This document shows positions 16,682-25,080 of a stretch of DNA of 64,000 nucleotides, piece after piece (position 1 is the first letter of the stretch; each line of letters begins with the position of its first letter). The notes below the pieces were generated by a model that saw nothing but the letters and a program-made list of their open reading frames with translations, had not been told where the DNA came from and made no database searches. Position numbers and translations under genes: made by a program. Location: positions 155,118 through 219,117 of the forward strand of contig NZ_LQCI01000051.1 of NCBI RefSeq assembly GCF_001613935.1. The letters are read 5' to 3'. The stretch comes from Amycolatopsis regifaucium (lineage in GTDB: Bacteria > Actinomycetota > Actinomycetes > Mycobacteriales > Pseudonocardiaceae).

Positions 16682-17212
16682 GTGCTCAGAACCGCCCCGG
16701 AGTCCTTTGTGGACGAAGCGGCGCCCGGCGGTGCGCGTAAGCGGCGCGAGCTGCTTCGGTTCGCCACCGTCGGGCTCGCCTCGTTCGGTCTCACCCTCGG
16801 GACGAACTACGGGCTGAAACTCACCGTCCTGCACGCCAAACCGGTCACGGCGCTGGCCATCGCGACCGTCGTGGCGACGGCCTTCGCCTACCTCCTTTCG
16901 CGACGGTGGGCGTTCCACACCCGCGGCGGCAGGCCTCGCCTGCACGAGGCGGCGTTGTTCTTCGCCGTCAACGCGATCGCCGTGACGATCAACCTGTGCC
17001 CGCCGCTGATCTCGCGGTACGTCCTGCGCCTGGAAGTCCCCGAAGTCGGCTTCCTCGCACAAGAGATCGCCGACTTCGTCAGCGGGATGCTGATCGGCAC
17101 CGCGGCCGGTTCGGCGTTCCGCTGGTGGGGCTACCGCCGCTGGGTGTTCCCGGTGGCGGGCGCCCGTCAGCGCGTCCTCGTGCGTGGTATTTCGGATTCC
17201 GTTGACAGGTAA
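16682..17212 (+). CDS. GtrA-family membrane protein
   Basis: 176 residues with four predicted transmembrane helices: RFATVGLASFGLTLGTNYGL, VTALAIATVVATAFAYLL, ALFFAVNAIAVTINL and a last helix around FVSGMLIGTAAGSAFRW. The motif LSRRWAFHTR after helix 2 and the ending RWWGYRRWVFPVA are typical of GtrA/DPMS-accessory proteins, which help move polyprenyl-linked sugars or modify cell-wall glycans. GTG start. The last 10-15 codons run into sequence that resembles the family-A repeat (GGTAAGGCAA), so the original C-terminus may have been shorter. Confidence 0.85.
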   Translation: MLRTAPESFVDEAAPGGARKRRELLRFATVGLASFGLTLGTNYGLKLTVLHAKPVTALAIATVVATAFAYLLSRRWAFHTRGGRPRLHEAALFFAVNAIAVTINLCPPLISRYVLRLEVPEVGFLAQEIADFVSGMLIGTAAGSAFRWWGYRRWVFPVAGARQRVLVRGISDSVDR

Positions 17213-17246
17213 GGCAAAGGTGGCTCAGCGTTCGATCCCTCGCCAA

Positions 17247-17301
17247 GTACATGATGGCCCCCTTCCTTGCGCCTGGCGCAAGGAAGGGGGCCATCATGTA
17301 C
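17247..17301. terminator. Family-B perfect palindrome between convergent genes
   Basis: A 55-bp perfect palindrome: arms 17247-17273 and 17275-17301 with a single central base. The core is GGCCCCCTTCCTTGCG. It lies between the GtrA-like stop (17212) and the stop of the convergent PucR-type gene (17331). Probably a bidirectional terminator; it has no poly-U tail. Confidence 0.75.
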
Positions 17302-17330
17302 TGCAAACCCGCCAGAACCCGAAAAGCCGG

Positions 17331-18527
17331 TCAGACGTCGGCGGGACGCAGCCGTTCCGCCCGCAACGCCAGCTCGATCCGCAGCCGCTGATCCGGGTCG
17401 TCCAGCCGCTCGCCGAACAGCTCCGTGAGCCGCCGCAGGCGCGCCCGCACCGTCTGCGGGTGCACGGCCAGCTGCCGGGCGATCTCGGGCGCGCTCCCCC
17501 GCGTCTGCACCTGCGTGAGCAGGGTCGCCGCCAGCTCGTGGTGCTGCCGCGGCGCCAGCCCCGACAGCGGTTCCAGCGTCTCTCCGGCCAGCCTGTCCAG
17601 CAGGAACTCGTCGGCGAGCAGCAGCAACGTGGTGATGTGCTCCTCGCACCACAGCACCGGGCCGACCGTGGTGATCATCCCCCGCTGGGCCAGTTCGGAA
17701 GCGCGGCGGGCGATCCGGAACGACTCGCCGGCCTGCGCCACCGGGACGGGCACCCCGACCGTGGCCGACCAGCCGGAAGGCAGTTCCCGCAGACCACCGA
17801 GATCGGCTTCGGGACAGGCCACCAGCGCACCGGGCGCGTCCGAGACGAGATCCGCGGGCACCGCCGAAGGCAGCAGACCCGAGGGGAACGCGGGTGCCCC
17901 GGGCGCGGCGGTGAAGACGACCGCGGTGATCCGGGCGGGGATCCGCCAGCCGATCGCGACGGCGAGCGCGCCGACGTCGGCCTGGGTGTAGCCCGCACCG
18001 CCGGTCAGCAGCCGGAACAACCTGGCCCGCTGCTCGGCGGGTCCGGTGGCCTCGGCCTGTGCCGCGTTGTACCCCTCGGTCAGCGCCATCGTCACTTCGA
18101 CGACGTCGCCGAACAAGCACTCCGCCGCGCCGTAGAGGACGTCACCGGACAGCCGCAGCCGGCGGCCGGCCGTGACGATGGAACGCCACAGCACCCGGCT
18201 CGAGACCCGGAACGCCGCCTGCGCGGCCTCACGGCTGAGCCCTTGCCGGAACGCGAGCCTGCCTTGGTCGCGGAAGTCCGCCAGGAGGTCGTTCTGCAGC
18301 AGTTCGGGGACGCCGACCCGGTCGATGGCGCGTTCGATGCCGCGCCGGGTCAGTTCGACGGCCGCGGCCCGGGCGTCGCTGTCGCTGAAGACTTCGGCGC
18401 ATTCACCGATTTCGGCCGCCACGGCGTCGACGCACTGCCCGGCGATCGCGGGGATCCGCGGCCGGACGGCGTCACCGAGTTCCCTCGGCAGGCGTGCCCA
18501 CAACGAACCAACGGGCTGCCAGCTCAC
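17331..18527 (-). CDS. PucR/CdaR-type helix-turn-helix regulator (paralogue 1)
   Basis: About 398 residues from GTG 18527 (SWQPVGSLWARLPRELG); a longer version from ATG 18575 is possible. The N-terminal half is an all-helical sensor region (RGIERAIDRVG, FRVSSRVLWRSIV, EGYNAAQAEA). The C-terminus is the PucR-type HTH: ARQLAVHPQTVRARLRRLTEL. Three paralogues follow at 18840, 21623 and 23030, all with the W(A/L)xLPxEL start and the VHPQTVR HTH. Divergently placed from paralogue 2, so each may read the shared upstream region. The effector is unknown. Confidence 0.85.
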   Translation of the reverse strand: MSWQPVGSLWARLPRELGDAVRPRIPAIAGQCVDAVAAEIGECAEVFSDSDARAAAVELTRRGIERAIDRVGVPELLQNDLLADFRDQGRLAFRQGLSREAAQAAFRVSSRVLWRSIVTAGRRLRLSGDVLYGAAECLFGDVVEVTMALTEGYNAAQAEATGPAEQRARLFRLLTGGAGYTQADVGALAVAIGWRIPARITAVVFTAAPGAPAFPSGLLPSAVPADLVSDAPGALVACPEADLGGLRELPSGWSATVGVPVPVAQAGESFRIARRASELAQRGMITTVGPVLWCEEHITTLLLLADEFLLDRLAGETLEPLSGLAPRQHHELAATLLTQVQTRGSAPEIARQLAVHPQTVRARLRRLTELFGERLDDPDQRLRIELALRAERLRPADV

Positions 18528-18692
18528 GTGTGATTTCCCCCGCTCGGAAGTTTGCCGACGATTCCGGGCACCCATTCCCTTCGGCCGCGCGCCACCGGCG
18601 CACTCGAATGCACGGAGCGTAGGACCGGCGCCACATCCGTGTCAAAAGCCGCCACACCGAAAGGCCGTCCGTGGGACGAGGGCGACTTTCCG

Positions 18693-18721
18693 TTGACAAT
18701 TCAACGTCACATTCGTGGTAC
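18693..18721 (+). promoter_or_regulatory. Candidate promoter for the PucR-type gene at 18840
   Basis: TTGACA at 18693-18698, a 17-bp spacer, then TGGTAC at 18716-18721. The -35 box is a consensus match and the -10 is weak. It lies in the region between the divergent PucR-type genes and would leave a leader of roughly 110 nt. Confidence 0.4.
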
Positions 18722-18839
18722 ACGCCGTCGGCCGACCGAGTAGAAACACTCCCGGCACCGTTCCCGTCGATCCGACGCGGCCGTGCAAAGGGATTCACGT
18801 TTTCCGTCTTCCCGTTCGTCGAAAGCAAAGGGGGTCTTC

Positions 18840-20051
18840 GTGGTCGAGTACCGCAGTTTCCGCATGCTGGCGACGTTGCCGCGTTCGCTTGGCGAAGAAC
18901 TGCGTCCGTATACCGGTCACGCCGCGGCCGCGATGATCAACGAGGTGCAGCGGTCGGTCACCGCCTACGCACGGCCGTTGCGCGGTGTCTTCGGCCGCGT
19001 CCTGGTCGTTTCCTGCGAACGGGCGGTGCGGCATTACGTCGACTGCATCGGCGATCCGGTGGTCCCGCACGACCGCTGGATCGATTTCTACCGCCTACGC
19101 GGGCGGAGCGAGTTCACCGAAGGCCGCGGCCTGGAACCGTTGCACGACAGCGCGACGATCGGCGCCCGGGCGGCATGGCGCGCGATGCGGCCCATCGTGC
19201 GCGGCCTCGGTGTCGGCCCCGACATCATCGCGCTCGCGGCGGAGTCCGTCTTCGTCTACGTCGACGAACTCTTCGCCACGACGATCGAGGGTTACCAGGA
19301 GGCCGAAGCCAAGGCCGCGGGCGCCGCCCCGCTCCGGCGCCGTCGTCTGCTCGAATTGATCACGCAGGCGCCGGAAGGGTCCGCCTCCAGTATCGCGAGC
19401 CTGGCGAACGGGGCCGGGTGGCGGGTCCCGCGCACCGCGGCCATGGTCGCGCTCCAGCGCGCTCCGGGCGCCGGCGAATTCCCCGCCCACCTCCTGGACG
19501 ACGACGTGCTGCGCGACCTCGACGCCGCCGAGCCGTACCTGCTCACCGCGGATCCCGACACCGATCTCGCGCCGCTGAACGGCGCACTGGACGGCTGGCG
19601 CGCGGCGATCTCCCCCGTCGTACCGCTCGCCGACGCCCCGGCCGCCCTGCGCACCGCGCGCCGCGCGTTGCTGCTGACCAGCGAGGACGCTCCCGGACCG
19701 ATCATCTGGTGCCGGGATCATCTCGCGACACTGTGGCTGCTCGCCGAGGATTTCCTCGGCGCCGAACTGGCCAAGCAGAGCCTCGACCCGTTCACGTCGC
19801 TGAGCGAGAAACAGCAGGAGCGGCTCGGCGAAACCCTGCTGGCGTGGCTGGAGACCCGCGGCGGGGCACCGGAGATCGCGCAACGGCTGGGAGTGCATCC
19901 GCAGACCGTGCGGAACCGGTTGCGGCAACTGGAAGAACTGTTCGGCGACCGGCTCAAGGACGCCGACGACCGGCTGGGCATGCAACTCGCGCTGCGCGCC
20001 CAGCGGCTCATGCGCGCCCACCGCCGCGACGAAGGTGGACCAGGGAACTGA
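18840..20051 (+). CDS. PucR/CdaR-type helix-turn-helix regulator (paralogue 2)
   Basis: 403 residues from GTG 18840, chosen because AAAGGGGG lies 5-12 nt upstream and because the alignment with paralogues begins at YRSFRMLATLPRSLGEELRP. The sensor half has LHDSATIGARAAWRAM and SVFVYVDELFATTIEGYQEA. The C-terminal HTH is AQRLGVHPQTVRNRLRQLEEL followed by LFGDRLKDADDRLGMQLALR. The pattern LLAWLETRGGAPEIA just before the HTH is shared by all four paralogues. Divergent from paralogue 1. Confidence 0.87.
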   Translation: MVEYRSFRMLATLPRSLGEELRPYTGHAAAAMINEVQRSVTAYARPLRGVFGRVLVVSCERAVRHYVDCIGDPVVPHDRWIDFYRLRGRSEFTEGRGLEPLHDSATIGARAAWRAMRPIVRGLGVGPDIIALAAESVFVYVDELFATTIEGYQEAEAKAAGAAPLRRRRLLELITQAPEGSASSIASLANGAGWRVPRTAAMVALQRAPGAGEFPAHLLDDDVLRDLDAAEPYLLTADPDTDLAPLNGALDGWRAAISPVVPLADAPAALRTARRALLLTSEDAPGPIIWCRDHLATLWLLAEDFLGAELAKQSLDPFTSLSEKQQERLGETLLAWLETRGGAPEIAQRLGVHPQTVRNRLRQLEELFGDRLKDADDRLGMQLALRAQRLMRAHRRDEGGPGN

Positions 20052-20434
20052 CCCGCCGGACCCGCCGCTCCGGTGGCCGTAGGGTGGGAAGGACCCAGCG
20101 CAAACCGCGACGGGCGCGTTCGGCCCTCGGCCTGCCCAGGTGGAAGTCCGCCCGGCAGGCCATCAGAGAACGGCCGCCGATCCGGCACGGGGCGTCGTCG
20201 CATCCATGCTTTTCTCCGTGGTTACGGGTGTTTACGGACGCTTTCCTGAATACCGACGTGGTGGGAAAATGTCGATGCGCAGTTGTTCCGGCCGCCCGGT
20301 TTTGGCATCCGGCTCGGGGTCGGCTCCGACATTCTTGTCACCGTGGCCGCAATAGGCGGACCGTGTCCAGCGACACGCTGACGAATCCGGCATTCCTCAC
20401 GTTATTTTGACGCCTGACAACGGAAAGGCGGGAC
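20052..20434 (+). other. Intergenic region upstream of an alpha/beta hydrolase gene
   Basis: 383 bp between the PucR-type gene and the hydrolase. No ORF with recognisable similarity. The 3' part (20200-20434) is less GC-rich and probably holds the hydrolase promoter. A ribosome-binding site GGAAAGGCGGGAC lies just before the ATG. I see no clear -35/-10 pair. Confidence 0.45.
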
Positions 20435-21445
20435 ATGACCCTCGAAGCACGCACACTGACCCTGCACGGGCAGGAAATCCGGCTGCGGGAATACCTGCCG
20501 TCCACAACGGAGGAGCAAGGCGAGCCGCTCGTGCTGCTGCACGGGATCTCGGGAAGCGGGCAGACCTGGGTCCCGTTGCTCGACCACTTCGAGCGGACCG
20601 GATTCGGCCGCCGGGTCCTCGTCCCCGACCTTCCCGGCCACGGCGATTCCGGAGCGCCCCGGGCCGACTACGGGCTCGGCGCGATGGCCAGCGTGGTCCG
20701 TGACGTCCTCGCCCTCACCGGGAACCACCACGCGACCATCGCCGGGCACTCCCTCGGCGGCGGGATCGCGATGCAGTTCGCCTACCAGTTCCCGGAGATG
20801 TGCGCCCGGCTGGTGCTCGTGGGCAGCGCCGGACTCGGCCCGCAGGTGACGGCGGTGCTGCGCGCGACCGCTCTTCCAGGCGCCAAGGCGACCCTTTCCG
20901 CCGCCGTCAACCCGGCCACCGTCGCGATCGCGCGCGGAATCGCCGCCGCCTGCCGTGGACTCGGCGGGAAGCTCACACCGGAGACACGGGAGCTGACACG
21001 GCATCTTTCGTCACTGTCCGACACCGGACGACGTCGGGCGTTCCTCTTCATCGCGCGCAGCCTGATCGATCTCCGCGGGCAGCGCGCGAGTGCCGTCGAC
21101 AAGCTCTATCTCGCCGAAAAGGTGCCGACGTTGGTCATCTGGGGCGCCCACGACCCGCTCATCCCGGTCGAACACGGCCGAAAGACGGCCGAACTGCTGC
21201 CGGGTAGCCGCTTGACCGTGTTCGAAAATGCGAAACACTTTCCACATGTGGCCGACCCGGCCCGGTTCGGCGCGGAGCTCGAACGCTTCCTCGACGAGAC
21301 GGAACCCGCCCGGCTGACCCTCGAAGAGGTCGTCGCGGTCCTCGTTCAGGCGAGCGAGGCGGCGAACGAGGTCGAAAACCGCGCGACGACCCCTCGGAAG
21401 GCCCCGGAAAAGTTGTCACCTGAGCCCCATCTCAGGCGCGCCTAA
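20435..21445 (+). CDS. Alpha/beta-fold hydrolase
   Basis: 336 residues, no signal peptide. Oxyanion region LLHGISGSGQTW, strand PDLPGHGDSGAP, nucleophile elbow IAGHSLGGGIAMQ (Ser106), acid in IWGAHDPLIPVEHG and histidine in ENAKHFPHVADP give a complete catalytic triad. A C-terminal tail of about 40 residues (EVVAVLVQASEAANEVENRA...) extends past the usual fold. Substrate not predictable; it resembles esterase or epoxide-hydrolase-like members. It is flanked by PucR-type regulators, one of which (21623) has its own promoter, so it may be their target. Confidence 0.87.
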   Translation: MTLEARTLTLHGQEIRLREYLPSTTEEQGEPLVLLHGISGSGQTWVPLLDHFERTGFGRRVLVPDLPGHGDSGAPRADYGLGAMASVVRDVLALTGNHHATIAGHSLGGGIAMQFAYQFPEMCARLVLVGSAGLGPQVTAVLRATALPGAKATLSAAVNPATVAIARGIAAACRGLGGKLTPETRELTRHLSSLSDTGRRRAFLFIARSLIDLRGQRASAVDKLYLAEKVPTLVIWGAHDPLIPVEHGRKTAELLPGSRLTVFENAKHFPHVADPARFGAELERFLDETEPARLTLEEVVAVLVQASEAANEVENRATTPRKAPEKLSPEPHLRRA

Positions 21446-21521
21446 ATGTCACTCACCGCCGGATCGGACCACCCGTTCGGGTGTAGTCCATCCAGGTGGC
21501 CGATCCGGGCCCCGTCAGCCG

Positions 21522-21551
21522 TTGACACTCCTCCCGGCCGGATTTTATGTT
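21522..21551 (+). promoter_or_regulatory. Strong candidate sigma-70-type promoter
   Basis: TTGACA (21522-21527), an 18-bp spacer, and TATGTT (21546-21551). The predicted start of transcription is near 21558, about 65 nt before the ATG of the PucR-type gene at 21623. The downstream segment (21540-21622) is unusually AT-rich for this genome. Confidence 0.65.
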
Positions 21552-21622
21552 GCGTGAGCCACAAAATCTGGATCGGCTTCACCGTTGAAGAGGCTGATTT
21601 TGTTGCTAACAAGGATAAAAAC

Positions 21623-22975
21623 ATGACCGACTTGGATACCGGGTTCTCGCGGCACGATCTGCGGACCGCACGGCCTGACCCCGACGTGCGTCATCCCGCC
21701 ACCCCGCACCGCCAGCCACCGGGTCCGGTCCAACGACCGCGCGCCTTCACGCCGGCACCGAGAACCCCCGTGGAGAACCGACCTGTGCGCAGCACCGGTG
21801 CGAATGGACTGTGGGCGTCACTGCCGAGGGAACTGGGCGAGCGGTTCCGGCCGCGCGCCGACCCCTTGGCCCGAGCCATCCTCCAGGAGGTACAACGAGC
21901 CGTCCCCGAATACGCGCTGCCACTCGAAGGCGCGTTCGGACAGATCATCACGCAGGGTATCCGGCAGGCCATCCTGCACTGCCTCGACACCATCGGTCAG
22001 GGGACGGCCTCGCTCGACAAGTGGGCGGCGGTCTTCCGCAACCTCGGGAAGGTCGAGTTCAAGGAAGGCCGCAGTCTCGACTGCCTGCAGACGGCCTACC
22101 GCGTCGGCGGTCGCGTCGCCTGGCGGCACGTTTCGGAATTCGGACAGGCGATCGGAGCGGACGCCGATCTCCTCTGCACCGCGGCCGAAGCGATTTTCGC
22201 TTACGTGGACGAGATTTCCGCACTGTCCATCGAGGGCTACACGGCCGCGCAGGAGCGGGCCGCCGGCACCAGGGCCAGACGCAGGCGCAGGCTGCTCGAA
22301 CTGATGCTCGCCGATCCGCCCTCCTCACCGCAATCGATCGCGTCGCACGCCGCCAACGCCCAGTGGGCGCTGCCCGCCGAGGTCACGGTCGTCGCGCTCG
22401 AACGCCGGAACGGCCCTCTCGACCCCGACAGCGCCGACCTGGACGCCGACGTCCTGGTCGACTTCGAGGGCCCCAAACCCTGCCTGGTCACCGGCGACCC
22501 CGACAAACACCTGAAGGATCTCGCCGAACGGCTTCCCGGCTGGCGGGCGGTGATCGGCCCGGCCGTGCGGCTCACCGAAGCGCCGCGTTCCCTGCTGTGG
22601 GCCCGCCGTACCCTGCGGCTGGTCCAGCGCGGGGTCCTGCCGGACAATCCGGTCACCTGGTACAGCGATCACCTGTCGACCCTGTGGCTGCTCGCCGACG
22701 AGTTCCTGGTCCGTGAGCTCTGCACGCGCAGCCTCGCCCCGTTCAACGACCTGACGCCCAAGCAGCGGGCGCGGCTCGGGGAGACGTTGCTGATCTGGTT
22801 GCAGTCCCGGGGCAGCGCCCCGGAGATCGCGAAGAAACTCAAGGTCCACCCCCAGACCGTGCGGTACCGCATGCACCAGCTGATCGATCTCTTCGGCGAC
22901 CGGCTGAACAACGCCGACGACCGGCTCGACATGGAGATCGCCCTGCGTGCGGAGGCCTTGCTCGCCGAGGACTGA
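21623..22975 (+). CDS. PucR/CdaR-type helix-turn-helix regulator (paralogue 3)
   Basis: 450 residues from ATG 21623; AAGGAT sits 6 nt upstream and a good promoter lies further upstream, so the longer in-frame extension is rejected. It has an extra Pro/Arg-rich, probably disordered N-terminus of about 60 residues before LWASLPRELGERFRP. The sensor region has LQTAYRVGGRVAWRHV and EAIFAYVDEISALSIEGYTAA. The HTH is AKKLKVHPQTVRYRMHQLIDL. It ends 54 nt before the GTG of paralogue 4, suggesting a two-gene operon. Confidence 0.88.
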   Translation: MTDLDTGFSRHDLRTARPDPDVRHPATPHRQPPGPVQRPRAFTPAPRTPVENRPVRSTGANGLWASLPRELGERFRPRADPLARAILQEVQRAVPEYALPLEGAFGQIITQGIRQAILHCLDTIGQGTASLDKWAAVFRNLGKVEFKEGRSLDCLQTAYRVGGRVAWRHVSEFGQAIGADADLLCTAAEAIFAYVDEISALSIEGYTAAQERAAGTRARRRRRLLELMLADPPSSPQSIASHAANAQWALPAEVTVVALERRNGPLDPDSADLDADVLVDFEGPKPCLVTGDPDKHLKDLAERLPGWRAVIGPAVRLTEAPRSLLWARRTLRLVQRGVLPDNPVTWYSDHLSTLWLLADEFLVRELCTRSLAPFNDLTPKQRARLGETLLIWLQSRGSAPEIAKKLKVHPQTVRYRMHQLIDLFGDRLNNADDRLDMEIALRAEALLAED

Positions 22976-23029
22976 CGCCGGGCCTTGGTAGTAGAGACCA
23001 GCGTTTCCCACTCACAACGAGGTGACGAG

Positions 23030-24289
23030 GTGACCCGACCGCAGGATGGTCGCAGCGGGGTCGAGGCGACGTACGGCCCGCTTCTCACGCCCGCTCGGCC
23101 GGGTGGGTCGAGCGGGCGTCCCGTCCAGCTCTGGGCGCTGCTGCCGAAGGAGCTGGCGACGGTGTTCCGTCCGGTGCTGGCCGACGTGGCCGGGGAGGTG
23201 GTCCGCGAGATCCAGCGGACCATCCCCGACTACGCCCGGCCGCTGGACGGCGCGTTCGGGAAAGCGCTCAAGACCGGCGTACAGATGGCGTTCCTGCAGT
23301 TCCTGGAGCGGATCGGGAACCCGGAGGCGCCGTCGGAAGACCGCCGGAGCGTGTTCCTGAGCCTGGGCGTCCAGGAGTTCCACCAGGGCCGGAACGTCGA
23401 CGTCCTCCAAGCCGCGTACCGGGTCGGGGCCAGGGTGACCTGGCGCCGGGTGGCCGAAGCGGGGCGGCGCACGGGCGTCCCTTCGGCGACGCTGTGCCTG
23501 CTCGCGGAAGCCATCTTCGCCTACATCGACGAACTCTCGGCGCTGTCGGTCGAGGGGCACGCGGAGGCGCGGGAGAAGGCCGCCGGCGCACTGGAGCGTC
23601 GGCGCCACCGGCTGATGGAGCTCCTGCTCGCCGAACCGCCGTCCCCGCCCGACGTCGTCAAACACGCCGCCGACCTGGCGCGCTGGCAGCTGCCTGAGCT
23701 GCTCGTCGCCGTCGCCCTCGACCAGCCGTCGGACGAAGCTCCGGCGGCTGCTTCGAGCGCGCTGGCGGACTTCGAGAGCAGTTCGCCGTGCCTGCTGGTC
23801 CCCGCTCCGGAACCAGACGAACGAGAACAATTCGCCGAATCCCTGGCTGGGTGGCGAGCCGCGATCGGGCCGGCCGTCCCGCCGGCTTTCGCCGCGCGTT
23901 CCCTGCGGGCCGCCCGAGAGGCACTGCGGCTCGTCGAGTCCGGTGCGCTCGCCGACGAGCCCGTGACGTGGTGCGTCGACCACCTTTCGCGACTGTGGCT
24001 GCTCAAGGAACCCTTTCTGGCCGCCGAGCTGGTGCGGGAGCGGCTCGGGCCGCTGACCGGGTTGACCGGGAAGCAGCACACGCGGCTGGCCGGGACCCTG
24101 CTGGCGTGGCTGGAGACCTGCGGGAACGTCCGCGAGGTGGCGGAGCGGCTCGCGGTCCATCCGCAGACGGTCCGGTCACGCGCGCAGGAGCTGGAGACGC
24201 TGTTCGCGGACGGGCTGCGGGATCCCGAACGGCGCTTCGAGATGATCCTCGCCCTGCGAGCCACCCCTCCTGACCCCAGCCGCATTTAG
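23030..24289 (+). CDS. PucR/CdaR-type helix-turn-helix regulator (paralogue 4)
   Basis: 419 residues from GTG 23030, which has ACGAGG a few bases upstream; a TTG at 22985 would add 15 residues. It is the closest relative of paralogue 3 (LQAAYRVGARVTWRRV, EAIFAYIDELSALSVEGHAEA). The HTH AERLAVHPQTVRSRAQELETL has less Arg after the recognition helix than its siblings. The stop codon lies in one copy of the 21-bp direct repeat that flanks the downstream palindrome. Convergent with the last gene of the mce operon. Confidence 0.87.
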   Translation: MTRPQDGRSGVEATYGPLLTPARPGGSSGRPVQLWALLPKELATVFRPVLADVAGEVVREIQRTIPDYARPLDGAFGKALKTGVQMAFLQFLERIGNPEAPSEDRRSVFLSLGVQEFHQGRNVDVLQAAYRVGARVTWRRVAEAGRRTGVPSATLCLLAEAIFAYIDELSALSVEGHAEAREKAAGALERRRHRLMELLLAEPPSPPDVVKHAADLARWQLPELLVAVALDQPSDEAPAAASSALADFESSSPCLLVPAPEPDEREQFAESLAGWRAAIGPAVPPAFAARSLRAAREALRLVESGALADEPVTWCVDHLSRLWLLKEPFLAAELVRERLGPLTGLTGKQHTRLAGTLLAWLETCGNVREVAERLAVHPQTVRSRAQELETLFADGLRDPERRFEMILALRATPPDPSRI

Positions 24290-24400
24290 AGGACTAAACG
24301 CAGGCGCAGGCGTGGTCGTGAAGGCCTCCTTCCCTACGCTCAAGGTAGGGAAGGAGGCCTTCACGACCAACTCAGCCCCCGCATCCAGAGGACTAAACGC
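24281..24400. repeat. 21-bp direct repeat flanking a family-B palindrome
   Basis: 24281-24301 and 24380-24400 are the same 21 bases except for two positions (shared AGAGGACTAAACGC). The first copy includes the stop codon of paralogue 4. Between them lies the palindrome at 24313-24369. This looks like a duplication made when the palindromic element was gained. Confidence 0.7.
24313..24369. terminator. Family-B perfect hairpin between convergent genes
   Basis: Perfect 25-bp arms (24313-24337 and 24345-24369) with a 7-nt loop GCTCAAG. The core is GTGAAGGCCTCCTTCCCTAC. It sits between the stops of the regulator gene (24289) and of the Mce-associated gene (24407) and probably ends both transcripts. 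Confidence 0.75.
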
Positions 24401-24406
24401 GGGAAG

Positions 24407-25069
24407 TCAGGCGGCGGCGAGGGCGGTCACTCGCCACTTGCCGCCGGAGCGTTCGGCGGTGACGCTCAACTGGGCCGCACCCGTGCTCCGCTGCCCGTCG
24501 CCGCGCACACCGGTCTGGTCGAGGAACACCAGCAGCGACGCCCGGTCTCCGTCGAGCACCTTGACGCCGGAGACCACCGGAGTCGAGGTCACGACCAGTT
24601 TCTGCGCCACGGCCAGGTTCCGGACCTGTGCGAACAGCTGGTCGTACTGCCCCAGCGCCGCGCCGGTCAGCACCTCTTTCGCGGCCTGCTCGCTCTTGGC
24701 CGGATCGTCGTAGCGGTAGGAAAAGACCGTGCCGAGCGCCTTGCCGACCTGGTCGCTCACCTCGGCGGTCGTGGCGACGTCGGTCAGCGCCGTGTTGTGC
24801 GTCAGCACCGCGGTCGCGTCCCGCGCTTCGATCGCGAACCATCCCGCGAGGCCCGCCATCACCAGCGCGACCGCGCCGAACACCACCGGAAGACGACGCC
24901 GCCGCACAGGCGCGACAACGTCATCGGCGGACTCGGTGTCCAGGACTTCGTCGGCGGGCTCGATCTCAGCCGCCTCGGGCGGAGCGTCGAGAACCCGCGT
25001 GCTCCCGCCCATTTTCCCGGCCACCTTCACCGTGCGCCGTGCCGGTTTGACGGTTCGTTTCGTCGACAT
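24407..25069 (-). CDS. Mce-associated membrane protein (second)
   Basis: 220 residues from ATG 25069 (GGAGG upstream). Basic N-terminus (STKRTVKPARRTVKVAGK), an acidic segment, one transmembrane helix (LPVVFGAVALVMAGLAGWFA, about residues 80-99), then a periplasmic domain with the pattern VLTGAALGQYDQLFAQV...VVTSTPVVSGVKV...ASLLVFLDQTGV, typical of Mce-associated (Mas/Mam) proteins. Last gene of the mce operon, 11 nt after the preceding stop. These proteins are thought to stabilise or assist the Mce transporter. Confidence 0.87.
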   Translation of the reverse strand: MSTKRTVKPARRTVKVAGKMGGSTRVLDAPPEAAEIEPADEVLDTESADDVVAPVRRRRLPVVFGAVALVMAGLAGWFAIEARDATAVLTHNTALTDVATTAEVSDQVGKALGTVFSYRYDDPAKSEQAAKEVLTGAALGQYDQLFAQVRNLAVAQKLVVTSTPVVSGVKVLDGDRASLLVFLDQTGVRGDGQRSTGAAQLSVTAERSGGKWRVTALAAA

Positions 25070-25080
25070 CGCGTCCTCCG

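Noticed and set aside
17203..17208. TTGACA as a -35 promoter box
   Set aside because: It lies in the last codons of the GtrA-like gene, no -10 follows at proper spacing, and the next plus-strand gene is over 1.5 kb away with an opposite gene between.
21446..21622. A 59-residue N-terminal extension of the third PucR-type regulator
   Set aside because: A consensus promoter lies inside this stretch and the ATG at 21623 has a good ribosome-binding site, so the extension would not be transcribed from that promoter.
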